Positions 9,875 through 17,756 of a stretch of 64,000 nucleotides of DNA are shown piece after piece. The notes below the pieces were generated by a model that was not told where the DNA came from, ran no database searches, and saw only the letters and a list, made by a program, of their open reading frames with translations. Source of the DNA: Gaiellasilicea sp963811885 (GTDB lineage Bacteria > Actinomycetota > Thermoleophilia > Gaiellales > Gaiellaceae); the NCBI GenBank assembly GCA_963811885.1, contig CAWETB010000015.1, positions 310,001 through 374,000 of the forward strand. The letters run 5' to 3'. Position 1 is the stretch's first letter; each line of letters starts with the position of its first letter. A program made the translations under genes and the position numbers.

Positions 9875-10474
9875 CTAGTCTTCGTCGAGGTGGACGTGAG
9901 CTGACGCGCGGTCCTGTAGCTGGTCAGCCGCCGGAAGCGTCGCGACGGCGAGAACAAGTCCAGCTGCCACGGCACCTACGACGAGAACTATCCGGAGGCC
10001 AAGCCCCTCAGCTCGATTTCGCAAGCGGCGAGGCAGCTTCCAGACGTGCGCCAGTACGTGGACCGCAGCTGCCCCGAACCAGACGATGAAGCTCGCCTTG
10101 TGCAGGCCGACAAGAGTCCCTTCGGTCTGATCGAGAGCGAGTAGTGCGGTACCGGTCGCGAGCAGCACGATCGTCGAGACGATCAGCACCGGCGCGACGA
10201 GCGCCCGCAGTAACAGAGGTGGGGGGCCTTCACCGACGTACTCGGCCCCACCGCCGTAGTAGCGGAGCATGCGCCAACCCGTGCTCGCGAACTTCAGTGC
10301 GACCACGGGGATCAGCAGCATCCCGACGAAGGCGTGGACGGTGAGCAGTGGTTGCAGTCGCAGCAGCGTTGCTCCCTCCACCGCGAGCAGCAAGAGCAAT
10401 ACCGCTGCCACGGCAGCCGTTAGATGCTCGTTCCCGGTGCTCCCGCCTGCGAGCAGTCGCCTGATCCAGGTCAT
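9875..10474 (-). CDS. Four-helix membrane protein, cytochrome b561/DUF4405-like
   Basis: 199 residues with about five hydrophobic segments: AAVAAVLLLLLAVEGATLL, FVGMLLIPVVALKFA, LLLRALVAPVLIVSTIVLL, SFIVWFGAAAVHVL and IVLVVGAVAAGLVLAVATL. His residues lie at helix ends (TVHAF, LHKAS, HVLAHVWK), as expected for a haem-binding b-type membrane cytochrome. A LPRRLRNR basic stretch faces the cytoplasm and the tail ends HVHLDED. Haem ligation and redox partner are inferred. It lies opposite to the repeats, filling the unit between copies 3 and 4. Confidence 0.65.
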   Translation of the reverse strand: MTWIRRLLAGGSTGNEHLTAAVAAVLLLLLAVEGATLLRLQPLLTVHAFVGMLLIPVVALKFASTGWRMLRYYGGGAEYVGEGPPPLLLRALVAPVLIVSTIVLLATGTALLALDQTEGTLVGLHKASFIVWFGAAAVHVLAHVWKLPRRLRNRAEGLGLRIVLVVGAVAAGLVLAVATLPAADQLQDRASAHVHLDED

Positions 10475-10611
10475 CGGAATCGCATCGAACCAGAGAAACG
10501 TAAGAAAGCTCTAAGCGTTCTTGACCTGGCCGATATCGCCGCGACGCACGCGATGGAGATCGTCGGCCCACCGTCCGAGCGCTACGTCTGAGCTCTCGCG
10601 TCGGCGCTTGC

Positions 10612-10644
10612 TCAGGCGTCATTCCCGACCACTGGCCCACGCGA
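10612..10644 (+). repeat. Directional intergenic repeat, copy 4
   Basis: TCAGGCGTCATTCCC then GACCACTGGCCCACGCGA (A-to-C change in the core). Upstream TGAGC (10589-10593) pairs with GCTCA (10610-10614). Confidence 0.93.
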
Positions 10645-10673
10645 GGGAGTGCGTCCCATGCCAGGATGCACCG

Positions 10674-11216
10674 GTGATCGTTCGGGCGCAGCAGGACAAC
10701 GATTACGAGGCGATTCGGCACGTCTACGAGGAGGCTTTTCGCCGGCCGCGGTTTCGGCCGCCGCAGGACACTGGGTCGGTCCCACCCGAGGTCGGTCTGT
10801 TCGAGGCGCTGTGGGAGGCGGGCGACGTCATTCCCGAGTTCTCGTTCACGGCACTAACCGACGATGGCGTGGTCGCGCACGTTACGGCGAGCCAGGCGAC
10901 CGTCGCCGCCGACCCAGTTGTTGCCGTGGGGCCGATTGGCGTCCTTCCGGATCTTCAAGGCAACGGCATCGGGAGCGCCCTGATGGACGCGCTTCTCGCC
11001 GGTGCTGATGGCGCGGACGTGCCGTTGATCGTTCTCCTCGGCGCGCCGGAGTACTACAGCCGCTTCGGGTTCCGTCCGGCGCAGGCGTTGGGCGTGATAC
11101 CTCCGGAGCGGGAATGGGGAGATGCCTTCCAAGTCCGACCCCTGACCGCGCACACGGGGTCTGTGGCAGGACGGTTTCAGTACGCCCCGGCCTTCTCGTC
11201 TGAGTCGCTCGGGTGA
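10674..11216 (+). CDS. GNAT-family N-acetyltransferase
   Basis: 180 residues from GTG 10674, 29 bp after repeat copy 4. The acetyl-CoA site is visible: PIGVLPDLQGNGIGSALMDALL (motif A, QxNGIG in place of Q/RxxGxG/A). The VLLGAPEYYSRFGFRPA motif B with Tyr is typical of the YhbS-like branch. Substrate unknown; such acetyltransferases often modify amines on antibiotics, tRNA or proteins. Its TGA stop lies inside the next repeat copy (11214-11216), showing how closely the repeat abuts the gene. Confidence 0.88.
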   Translation: MIVRAQQDNDYEAIRHVYEEAFRRPRFRPPQDTGSVPPEVGLFEALWEAGDVIPEFSFTALTDDGVVAHVTASQATVAADPVVAVGPIGVLPDLQGNGIGSALMDALLAGADGADVPLIVLLGAPEYYSRFGFRPAQALGVIPPEREWGDAFQVRPLTAHTGSVAGRFQYAPAFSSESLG

Positions 11217-11241
11217 CATTCCCGAACACTCGCGCAGGCGA
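11209..11241 (+). repeat. Directional intergenic repeat, copy 5
   Basis: Variant TCGGGTGACATTCCC then GAACACTCGCGCAGGCGA. It supplies the stop codon of the upstream acetyltransferase. Confidence 0.9.
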
Positions 11242-11315
11242 CTGCCCTCACGCTTCCATCCGCTTGACCGTGCCGCTGGTTAAGGGCGAGCCCGGATCGG
11301 TTACGCTCCGCCGTC

Positions 11316-11879
11316 GTGCCCGAGTACATCGTCAGAGCCCTTGACGAGTCGACGTGGCCTGCGTTCGCCGCGCTGGTGGAGGACAACAACGGGGTCTTCG
11401 GGGGCTGCTGGTGCATGGGGTTCCACGAAGACGCTAGAGGCACAGAGCCCCCCAAGCGCGAGCGGAAGCTGGCTCGCGTCCGGGCAGGCACGGCTCATGC
11501 AGCCCTCGTGTTCGATGGGGAAAACTGCCTGGGCTGGTGCCAATTCGGCGTGCCCGGCGAGGTGCCGAGGATCAAGAACCGCGCCGCGTACGAGAAAGAC
11601 CTCACGGTCTTGCCGGACTGGAGAATCGCGTGCAACTTCGTCGGCAAGGGCCACCGCCGTCACGGTGTCGCCACTGCGGCGCTCGCAGGTGCGCTCGACC
11701 TGATCGCGGATCTCGGCGGCGGGAGGGTGGAGGGTTATCCAGAGGATGCAGGCTCCGTTCCTGCGGGCTTTCTCTATCACGGCGCTCTCTCGACGTACGA
11801 CAGCCTCGGATTCGTCCGCGACCGCAAGATCGGCAAGCACCGCTGGGTCGTTGCGAAGGTGGTCGAGCCAAACTCGTAG
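11316..11879 (+). CDS. GNAT-family N-acetyltransferase
   Basis: 187 residues from GTG 11316. A WPAFAALVEDNNGVFGGCWCMGFH opening is characteristic of one actinobacterial GNAT group. The cofactor loop is CNFVGKGHRRHGVATAALAGALD (GHRRHGVA). The end, FLYHGALSTYDSLGFV, is the usual Tyr-containing C-terminal region. Not closely similar to the GNAT just upstream, so the two are not a recent duplication. Flanked by repeat copies 5 and 6; the stop is 21 bp before copy 6. Confidence 0.87.
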   Translation: MPEYIVRALDESTWPAFAALVEDNNGVFGGCWCMGFHEDARGTEPPKRERKLARVRAGTAHAALVFDGENCLGWCQFGVPGEVPRIKNRAAYEKDLTVLPDWRIACNFVGKGHRRHGVATAALAGALDLIADLGGGRVEGYPEDAGSVPAGFLYHGALSTYDSLGFVRDRKIGKHRWVVAKVVEPNS

Positions 11880-11900
11880 CTGACCAGCGGCACGCCACCT

Positions 11901-11933
11901 TCAGGCGTCATCCCCGAACGCTGGCCCACGCGA
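11901..11933 (+). repeat. Directional intergenic repeat, copy 6
   Basis: TCAGGCGTCATCCCC then GAACGCTGGCCCACGCGA. Upstream ACGCC (11892-11896) pairs perfectly with GGCGT (11904-11908) across a 7-nt loop. Confidence 0.95.
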
Positions 11934-11959
11934 CGGATTGGGTCGCGACGCGCCGCGTG

Positions 11960-12274
11960 TCAGCTCATGGTGTCGTGAAGCTCGTACCAGGTCTCGCGGT
12001 CGGGCGGGGTGAGGCTTTCCGGGTCGGGGTGGGCGGCCATGATCTCGTCGAGGACTGGTTGGAGCTGCTCGCCGATGAAGCGGTCGCCCTGCTCGCGGGT
12101 CTCCCAGACGTCGAGGATCCGGAAGACCCCGGCGTCGTGATCGAACCCGGCTGTATGAACAATGAGTCCGTCGGGAGCGGTGGTGAGCTTCATTTTCTCG
12201 ACAACACCGTCATAGTTGGTGGTGCTGGTGTCGCCGTCCACGATCTTGAACTCCTGCAGGTATGCGACTGCCAT
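11960..12274 (-). CDS. Antibiotic biosynthesis monooxygenase-like (ABM) dimeric alpha-beta barrel protein
   Basis: 104 residues. Start ATG 12274 is preceded by a GAGGAGACC ribosome site. The pattern is that of a ferredoxin-like ABM domain: an N-terminal strand VAYLQEFKIVDGDTSTTNY, a helix, LIVHTAGFDHDAGVFRILDVWETREQGDRFI, then QLQPVLDEIMAA. It may act on quinone-like compounds or simply be a small dimeric binder. It faces the neighbouring genes and lies 26 bp from repeat copy 6. Confidence 0.7.
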   Translation of the reverse strand: MAVAYLQEFKIVDGDTSTTNYDGVVEKMKLTTAPDGLIVHTAGFDHDAGVFRILDVWETREQGDRFIGEQLQPVLDEIMAAHPDPESLTPPDRETWYELHDTMS

Positions 12275-12330
12275 CGAGGTCTCCTCTGTCGGGCTTCCCA
12301 GCGTACTCCGTCGGGGCTGGCTACCGATAT

Positions 12331-12364
12331 TCAGGGGACATTCCCGAACACTGGCCCAGGCGAG
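12331..12364 (+). repeat. Directional intergenic repeat, copy 7
   Basis: GGGGACATT variant: TCAGGGGACATTCCC then GAACACTGGCCCAGGCGAG. A short TCAGGCGTCACGCGC tract at 12480 may be a truncated relative. Confidence 0.94.
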
Positions 12365-12608
12365 ATCTGGCTGCTCCAAGCGTGGCAGCGGCTGGGTCGG
12401 CCGACCGCTACACGCGCTGCGCAGCGTCAGGTCGGTCGTCGAACCGCCCGCCAGTGAGGGCGACTGAGGGCGTCGGCGCTCAGGCGTCACGCGCAGCGAC
12501 GATGAGCGCGAAGTCGTCGTCGACCGCTGCGCGGCGACTGTCGGGAGCGTGCTCCTGGATGGCGTAGGGTGAGTGGCGCAACAACACGTCCCGACTGAGG
12601 AGGAGACA

Positions 12609-12884
12609 ATGGTCCTGGCAACGGCGAAGATCGGGGATTTCGACCGCTTCTGGAATACCTTCTCAACCAAGGGCGCCGAGAAGCGAAAGCAGCACGGTTG
12701 CAGGGGGTCGCACGTCTTTCGGGATCCAAATGAGAGCGACCGGGTTTGGGCGATCTTCGACTGGGACGAGGCGGGCTGGCAGAACTTCACCTCGGACCCG
12801 GAGGTCCCGGCGATCTTCCAGGAAGCCGGGTTTACGCAAGGTCCGCCCAAGTCGGCGGAGTTCCTCCGCCAGCACGACGCCTAG
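12609..12884 (+). CDS. Small dimeric alpha-beta barrel protein (ABM/EthD-like)
   Basis: 91 residues from ATG 12609, preceded by GAGGAGACA. The order is strand (VLATAKIGDFDRFWNTF), HGCRGSHVFRDPNESDRVWAIFDWDEAGWQNF, then a FTSDPEVPAIFQEAGF helix. This resembles small proteins of the ABM/stress-responsive barrel fold. No catalytic residue can be assigned. GTG 12573 is a possible longer start but has a poorer ribosome site. The stop is 18 bp before repeat copy 8. Confidence 0.75.
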   Translation: MVLATAKIGDFDRFWNTFSTKGAEKRKQHGCRGSHVFRDPNESDRVWAIFDWDEAGWQNFTSDPEVPAIFQEAGFTQGPPKSAEFLRQHDA

Positions 12885-12902
12885 AGAGGAACCCGCCTAG
12901 CC

Positions 12903-12934
12903 TCAGGCGTCATCCACGAACACTGGCCCAGGCA
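12903..12934 (+). repeat. Directional intergenic repeat, copy 8
   Basis: TCAGGCGTCATCCACGAAC then ACTGGCCCAGGCAG. CGCCT (12894-12898) pairs with AGGCG (12905-12909) across a 6-nt loop. Confidence 0.93.
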
Positions 12935-12966
12935 GCGGATCAGTCGGGATTGCTCGATCGTTGGCC

Positions 12967-13566
12967 TCAGAGCAGCTCTGTTTGGAGCGACACCGTTTCG
13001 ACGATGCTCCACGGACGGAGCAAGGTTGTCTGACCGGCGGGAAAGCGAATCCGGTTCAGCTCGGTGACCTCAGAGACACCCAGCTCGACGTTGCGTACCG
13101 GTACAAGCGCGCGGCGCAGATCCTCTGGATCGTGCTCCTCTCTCGTGACGCCGATCGTCATGTGAGGAAGGAACGTGGCCGTATCGGCTTCGGTGCCCGC
13201 AACGAACGTCCGGAGAGGCGGAGCCTCCACCTCAACCACGACCGCGGAGTGGAAGCAGTTGATGCGCCGGTAGACGGCCTCGAAGCTGCTGCTGTTGCGC
13301 AGCTCCTCCGGCTTTGTCGCTACTCCGGTGCCGCCAACCCAGACGTGCAAGAAGTGCTTCGGGACCGGTACCAGCCAGTCAAGGCCCGCGAAGACGCCTT
13401 GGAGGTTCAGGGCAGCGTGTTTGATCTCCCGCGGCGGCTCGACGACCCATCCCTCGGCAACGAACTCTTCATCGTCTGGGAACTGGCCGTAGAACCGCTC
13501 CAACGCCTCAGTCCGCCCGAGGAAGAACGCCCACGCCTCGTCAAAGCTCGTGAACAAGCGGCCCAT
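12967..13566 (-). CDS. 2H phosphoesterase-like (2'-5' RNA ligase superfamily) protein
   Basis: 199 residues. A clear second HxT-type motif is seen in FLPHMTIGV and a first, altered copy in FLHVWVGG. Between them is a CFHSAVVVEVEAP strand. The LigT fold binds 2'-3' or 2'-5' phosphodiester substrates; with the altered first motif, catalysis is uncertain. The N-terminal 60 residues (WAFFLGRTEALERFYGQFPDD) are helical. Last gene of the first repeat-bounded run; it ends 32 bp from copy 8. No clear repeat is seen at its other side (13567-13622). Confidence 0.7.
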   Translation of the reverse strand: MGRLFTSFDEAWAFFLGRTEALERFYGQFPDDEEFVAEGWVVEPPREIKHAALNLQGVFAGLDWLVPVPKHFLHVWVGGTGVATKPEELRNSSSFEAVYRRINCFHSAVVVEVEAPPLRTFVAGTEADTATFLPHMTIGVTREEHDPEDLRRALVPVRNVELGVSEVTELNRIRFPAGQTTLLRPWSIVETVSLQTELL

Positions 13567-13622
13567 CGCGACACGATCCTACGACCTTCTGTCCGCGTCC
13601 AAGGAGCTGTCCTCAGGCTAGG

Positions 13623-14216
13623 TCACCGCGGCAGCGGGTTCGGGCCGGTGGCGGTGACGAGACGCTGCGGCACCCAGTCGTCGACGTGGCTGAAGCCGTC
13701 GAAGCGGCCTACCTCGTCTTCGACGACGTCGAAGAAGGAGCGCCGGTAGAACTTCACGTGGGTGAAGTCCTCGAACAGGATGTAGACCGGCTCGATGTCG
13801 GGACTCTGGAACTGCTGCCCGGTCAGCACGGCCCGATGCACTCGCGAGAACTCGTCGACCTCCTCGCCGACGACGACGCCGAGGTGCTCGAGGCCCATCC
13901 GGTAGACGCGCTGGTGAACGGGCGGGATGAGCTCGATGCGCGAGACCGGAGTCCCATCGAGGACATCGAGCGGCTCGGCGAGCACGATCAAGGAGATCGG
14001 ACGCCCGTTCCAGAAGCTCTCGCGGTTCGCCCTCGCGTGGCGCTCGAGAAGCGTCCGCTGATGGACGTACAGGTCCCAATCGGCGACGCGGACGGCGAGG
14101 TGGCTGAGTGCGTACGGTGAGATGTCGATGCCGCGGGCAGAAAGACGGTCGCGCTGCATCGCCGCGAACGCTCGATAGTCCCCGATGATCTCGGCGATCG
14201 GATCAGACTTCGCCAC
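13623..14216 (-). CDS. YecM-like VOC-superfamily protein
   Basis: 197 residues. ALSHLAVRVADWDLYVHQRTLLE, then NGRPISLIVLAEPL, GLEHLGVVVG and HVKFYRRSF match the layout of YecM-like proteins, a glyoxalase-fold family. The family's first His (SHLAVR) and GLEH His, with a late Glu, could bind metal. Function in this family is unproven. It lies on the minus strand downstream of the MoaD-like gene with a 67-bp gap. Confidence 0.7.
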   Translation of the reverse strand: MAKSDPIAEIIGDYRAFAAMQRDRLSARGIDISPYALSHLAVRVADWDLYVHQRTLLERHARANRESFWNGRPISLIVLAEPLDVLDGTPVSRIELIPPVHQRVYRMGLEHLGVVVGEEVDEFSRVHRAVLTGQQFQSPDIEPVYILFEDFTHVKFYRRSFFDVVEDEVGRFDGFSHVDDWVPQRLVTATGPNPLPR

Positions 14217-14283
14217 GTGGCATCTCCGCGGCCATCGTACGAGATGCCCGGCCCGCTGCCCAAAGCGGCGCGGGTCGCCCGGG

Positions 14284-14547
14284 TCACCCGCCGCTGATGG
14301 CGGCGATCACGTCGACCCGGGAGCGCGGCTCGAGCGCAGTGTCGAGCGTCGCGCGCTCCCGGTCGACGTAGACGTGAATGTGCCGGCGCAGCTCCGGGCC
14401 GGGCTCGCACAGGCGGTCGCGCAGGCCGGGCCACCGCTCGTCGAGGCAATCGAGCGCCGCGTCGACGGTGTCGGCGTCGAGCTCGAGGTGGCGCGGAAGC
14501 CCCGCGAAGAGCGGCCGCAGCGTCGAAGGCAGGTAGAGCTCGGCCAT
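14284..14547 (-). CDS. MoaD/ThiS-like ubiquitin-fold protein
   Basis: 87 residues, the size of a small beta-grasp sulfur carrier or modifier. It starts with strand AELYLPSTLRPLF, has LDADTVDAALDCLDERWPGLRDRL and IHVYVDRERATLDTALEPRSRVDVIAAISGG. The C-terminal Gly-Gly is required for adenylation and thiocarboxylate formation in MoaD/SAMP proteins. The start is 2 bp after the stop of the propeller gene, so the two are certainly co-expressed. No MoeB/E1 is present in the window. Confidence 0.82.
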   Translation of the reverse strand: MAELYLPSTLRPLFAGLPRHLELDADTVDAALDCLDERWPGLRDRLCEPGPELRRHIHVYVDRERATLDTALEPRSRVDVIAAISGG

Positions 14548-14549
14548 GG

Positions 14550-15626
14550 CTAGTCGACGATCGCAACCTCGACGGACGCGATGCCCGGCAGGTAGCTCGC
14601 GATCTCACGCCAGCTCTGGCCCTCGTCGGCGCTCGCGAACAGCTGTCCCGTGCTCGTGCCGAAGTACACGCCCGGCACTTCGTGCCTGTCGATCGCCATG
14701 CCTTCGCGAAGGACGCCGACGTAAGCGTCCTGCTGCGGCAGCCCGTCATCGAGCCGCTGCCACGTCGCGCCCGCGTCAGGCGTACGCCAGACGGCCGCGC
14801 TCCCGTCGGGCATGCAGCGCCCGTGGCCGGGATCGAGCGGGATCACGTAGAACGTGTCGCGGTCGTGCGGGTGTGCGCCGGCCGCGAATCCGAACTCGGT
14901 CGGAAGGCCATCCGAGATCTCCGTCCACGACAGGCCTGCGTCGTCGCTGCGGTGCATGCCGACGTGGTTCTGCTGGTAGAGCCGGTCGTTGTCGACCGGC
15001 GACATCACAAGCTTGTGAACGCAGTAGCCGACCTCGGGGTTCTCGAGCGGCCAGTCTGCGCGCAGCCCCTTGTTGCGGGGCGTCCACGACGTGCCGTCGT
15101 CCGTGGTCTCGAAGATGCCGATGCCCTGGACGATCGCCCAGTAGCGGGCCGGATCTTCGGGGTGCGGGAGGATCGCAGGCACGCCGAGGTGTCCAGGTGG
15201 CTGGTTCGCCGGGTCGTTCCACGACTCGCTGCCCGGCTGGCCCTCGAGGGTGCTCAGCACCTTCCAGGTCTGGCCGCCGTCACCGCTCTCGAAGACGCCG
15301 GGCATCTCCGCGCCGGCGAAGAGTCGCCCGTGAGCCGCTGTGAGGCCCGAGACCTTCGAGAGCTTGAGCCCGGAGTCGCCGTACTCGAGGCCCTCGCTCG
15401 ACTGCGTCCACGTCTCGCCGCGGTCGAGGCTGCGCCAGATGCTCGCTCCGTGCCATTCGCTCGCCCCGGCCGCGTAGATCGCGCCGGTGTCGGCGTCGTG
15501 GACGGCATGGTAGATCGGCCATCCTTCGCAGAACGGGCCACGCAGCTCCCATTCCTGCCGCCGTTCGTTGCTCTCGAGGAGGAAGCAGCCCTTGCGGGTC
15601 CCGACCATCACGAGCGTCTTCGACAT
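14550..15626 (-). CDS. BNR/sialidase-type beta-propeller protein
   Basis: 358 residues with recurring Asp-box motifs: SLDRGETWTQS, SGDGGQTWKVL, TTDDGTSWTPR, SDDAGLSWTEI, TPDAGATWQRL and SADEGQSWREI. These mark six or seven blades of an exo-alpha-sialidase/Ycf48-like propeller. No signal peptide is seen (MSKTLVMVGTRKGCFLL), so it is cytoplasmic. Sialidase activity is not supported. Its tight pairing with the MoaD-like gene hints at a modifier-linked role that I cannot name. Confidence 0.82.
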   Translation of the reverse strand: MSKTLVMVGTRKGCFLLESNERRQEWELRGPFCEGWPIYHAVHDADTGAIYAAGASEWHGASIWRSLDRGETWTQSSEGLEYGDSGLKLSKVSGLTAAHGRLFAGAEMPGVFESGDGGQTWKVLSTLEGQPGSESWNDPANQPPGHLGVPAILPHPEDPARYWAIVQGIGIFETTDDGTSWTPRNKGLRADWPLENPEVGYCVHKLVMSPVDNDRLYQQNHVGMHRSDDAGLSWTEISDGLPTEFGFAAGAHPHDRDTFYVIPLDPGHGRCMPDGSAAVWRTPDAGATWQRLDDGLPQQDAYVGVLREGMAIDRHEVPGVYFGTSTGQLFASADEGQSWREIASYLPGIASVEVAIVD

Positions 15627-15741
15627 GGATTCACCTCCGGTAGCGACGGCATACGCCGGTCACGGTTCAGACGGCGCGGCGACGTGAAACTCATCGGTAC
15701 GACGAACGGCGAGCGTCGGAATCGACAACCGCGGCGTTCCG

Positions 15742-16934
15742 TCAGCTGACGACGTCGACGAACTCGCCGGTCGCCTCGTCCTTGAGGATCAGCTTCGAGC
15801 GGCCGTCCGGCATCTTCTCCTCCTTGATCACCGTCTTGCCGTCGTGCTCGCGGCGGGCACGCGCGATCCGGGGCACGCCGGCGCCGCGCCAGTCCTCGAG
15901 CTGCACGGCTCCCACTGCCTGCTCTCGGCGGAGCGGTAGCAGGCGTCGATGATCGCGTTGACGACGTAGCCGTCGTAGAAGGTCTCCCGCGGCGCGCGGC
16001 CCTCGTCGATCGCGTCGAACATGTCCGTGAACATGTCGACGTAGCCCAGCTCGGCCACCTCGTCGCCGACCGGGAAGAGCCAGCCGCTCGCGCTCTCCGC
16101 CTTCTCGGCGACGTAGCCCTCGCCGGCGCCCGACGTGAAGACCTCGAAGCCGGTGCGGAGGAAGTGGTTCGTCCAGATCGTCCCTTCCGTGCCGGCGACC
16201 TCGTCGCGCAGGTCCATGCCGCCGCGGAAGGTCCAGCTGACCTCGAACTGGCCCATCGCGCCGCTCTCGAAGCGGATCAGCGCGATCGCGTTGTCCTCGG
16301 CCTCGATCGGGTGGACGAGCGTGTCCGTCCAGCACATCACCTCGACGGGCCGGTTCTCCTTGCCCATGTACGAGCGGATGATCTCGATGCAGTGGCAGCC
16401 GAGGTCGACGATCGGCCCGCCGCCCGCCTGCGCCGCGTCCCAGAACCAGGCGCTGTGCGGGCCTGGATGCGTCTCGCGGGAGCGCGCCCAGAGGACGTCG
16501 CCGATCTGGCCCGCCTGCACGGACGCGACCGCCTTCAGCGTCTTCGGCGTGTAGACGAGGTCCTCGAGGTAGCCGCCGAAGACGCCCGCGCGCTCGATCG
16601 TGTCGAGCATCCGCTTCGCCTCCTCGGCCGTGCGGGCGAGCGGCTTCGTGCAGAGGACGGCCTTGCCGTGCTTCGCGCAGAGCTCGACGGCCTCCTCGTG
16701 CAGCTGGTTCGGCAGCCCGATCACGACCGTGTCCGTCTCGGGATGCGCGATCGCCTGCTCGAGGTCGGTCGTCCACTCCGGCACGTCGTTGTCGGCGCAG
16801 AACGCCTGCGCACGCTCCTCGGAGCGGGAGTAGACGACGTGGACCCGGTCGCGGTTGCGCTGCCCGTGCAGCGTTCTCGTGTAGAAGAGACCGATGAGAC
16901 CCGTGCCGAGCATGCTCACCCTGTGGCCGACCAC
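15742..16934 (-). CDS. Gfo/Idh/MocA-family oxidoreductase (frameshifted near C-terminus)
   Basis: About 397 residues. N-terminal dinucleotide fold: VSMLGTGLIGLFYT, VVIGLPNQLHEEAV, VLCTKPLAR. The substrate half has GGGPIVDLGCHCIEIIRSYMG with the catalytic His region. A one-base shift near 15905 separates CYRSAESRQWE from the tail, which resumes as VQLEDWRGAGVPRI and ends EATGEFVDVVS. ATG 16934 is divergent from the SIS gene, leaving about 30 bp between starts. It is a second sugar dehydrogenase, distinct from the one at 4722. Confidence 0.84.
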
Positions 16935-16964
16935 CGTGCAGCTTCCTCCCCGTTCGACGACGAC

Positions 16965-17756
16965 GTGAGCACGGAGCCTACGCGGTACCTCGCAGCCGCC
17001 AAAGACCTGCTGGAGCGGCTCGAGAGCCAGAGCGCGGCCGTCGCCGAGGTCTCACTGCTCTGCGCCGACGCGATCGCGAGCGGCGGTCTCGTCCACCTCT
17101 TCGGCACCGGCCACTCGCGGATCCCGGTCGAGGAGATGTTCCCGCGCTACGGCTCGTATCCCGGCTTCCACCCGATCGTCGAGCTCTCGATGACCTTCCA
17201 CACGCAGGTCGTCGGCGCGAACGGCCAGCGGCAGGCGATGTTCATCGAGCGCGTCGAGGGGCTCGCCGAGGCGATCCTCTCCAACTTCGAGCTCGGGCCG
17301 CCCGACGTGATGATCGTCTTCAGCGCCGGCGGCGGCACCGCCGTCCCGATCGAGATCGCGCAGGGAGCGAAGGCACGGGGACTGACGGTCGTCGCGGTGA
17401 CGTCGCTCGCCCAGGCCGAGGTGGGGGAGGGGCCGCGTCTCCGTGACCATGCGGACGTCGTCCTCGACCTCTGCACGCCGGTCGGAGATGCGCTCGTCGA
17501 GCTCGACGGGCTCGAGACGCCGGTCGGCCCCGGGTCGACGATCGCGGCCGTCGCGCTCGTCAACGAGATCAAGGTGCAGACCGCGGCGCTGCTGCTGGAA
17601 CGCGGCGCGCTGCCGCCGGTGCTGACCAGCCCGGCGCTCGTCGGCGCCGAGGAGTCGAAGCGCCTCTTCGACGCCGCCTACGCCGAGCACGCCCGCCGCG
17701 CGGGCGCCGCGCTACGCGTGTCCGGCGGGGCTGCCGGCGGCGAGCCAGCGGGGTAG
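16965..17756 (+). CDS. SIS-domain sugar isomerase-like protein
   Basis: About 263 residues from GTG 16965; GTG 16924 is a possible alternative. The SIS phosphosugar-binding fold is visible: LVHLFGTGHSRIPVEEMFPRYG, then VMIVFSAGGGTAVPIEIAQGAKARGLTVVAVTS with the Ser/Thr-rich loops. EIKVQTAALLLERG follows near the end. Related proteins bind or isomerise amino-sugar phosphates or act as MurQ-like etherases. The 3' end overlaps the convergent ROK regulator by about 45 bp. Confidence 0.83.
   Translation: MSTEPTRYLAAAKDLLERLESQSAAVAEVSLLCADAIASGGLVHLFGTGHSRIPVEEMFPRYGSYPGFHPIVELSMTFHTQVVGANGQRQAMFIERVEGLAEAILSNFELGPPDVMIVFSAGGGTAVPIEIAQGAKARGLTVVAVTSLAQAEVGEGPRLRDHADVVLDLCTPVGDALVELDGLETPVGPGSTIAAVALVNEIKVQTAALLLERGALPPVLTSPALVGAEESKRLFDAAYAEHARRAGAALRVSGGAAGGEPAG

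Noticed and set aside
8681..13566. Canonical integron attC sites
   Set aside because: No GTTRRRY/RYYYAAC core pair or 57-141-bp imperfect palindrome is visible, and no IntI-type gene is in the window. The repeat is therefore only called integron-like.
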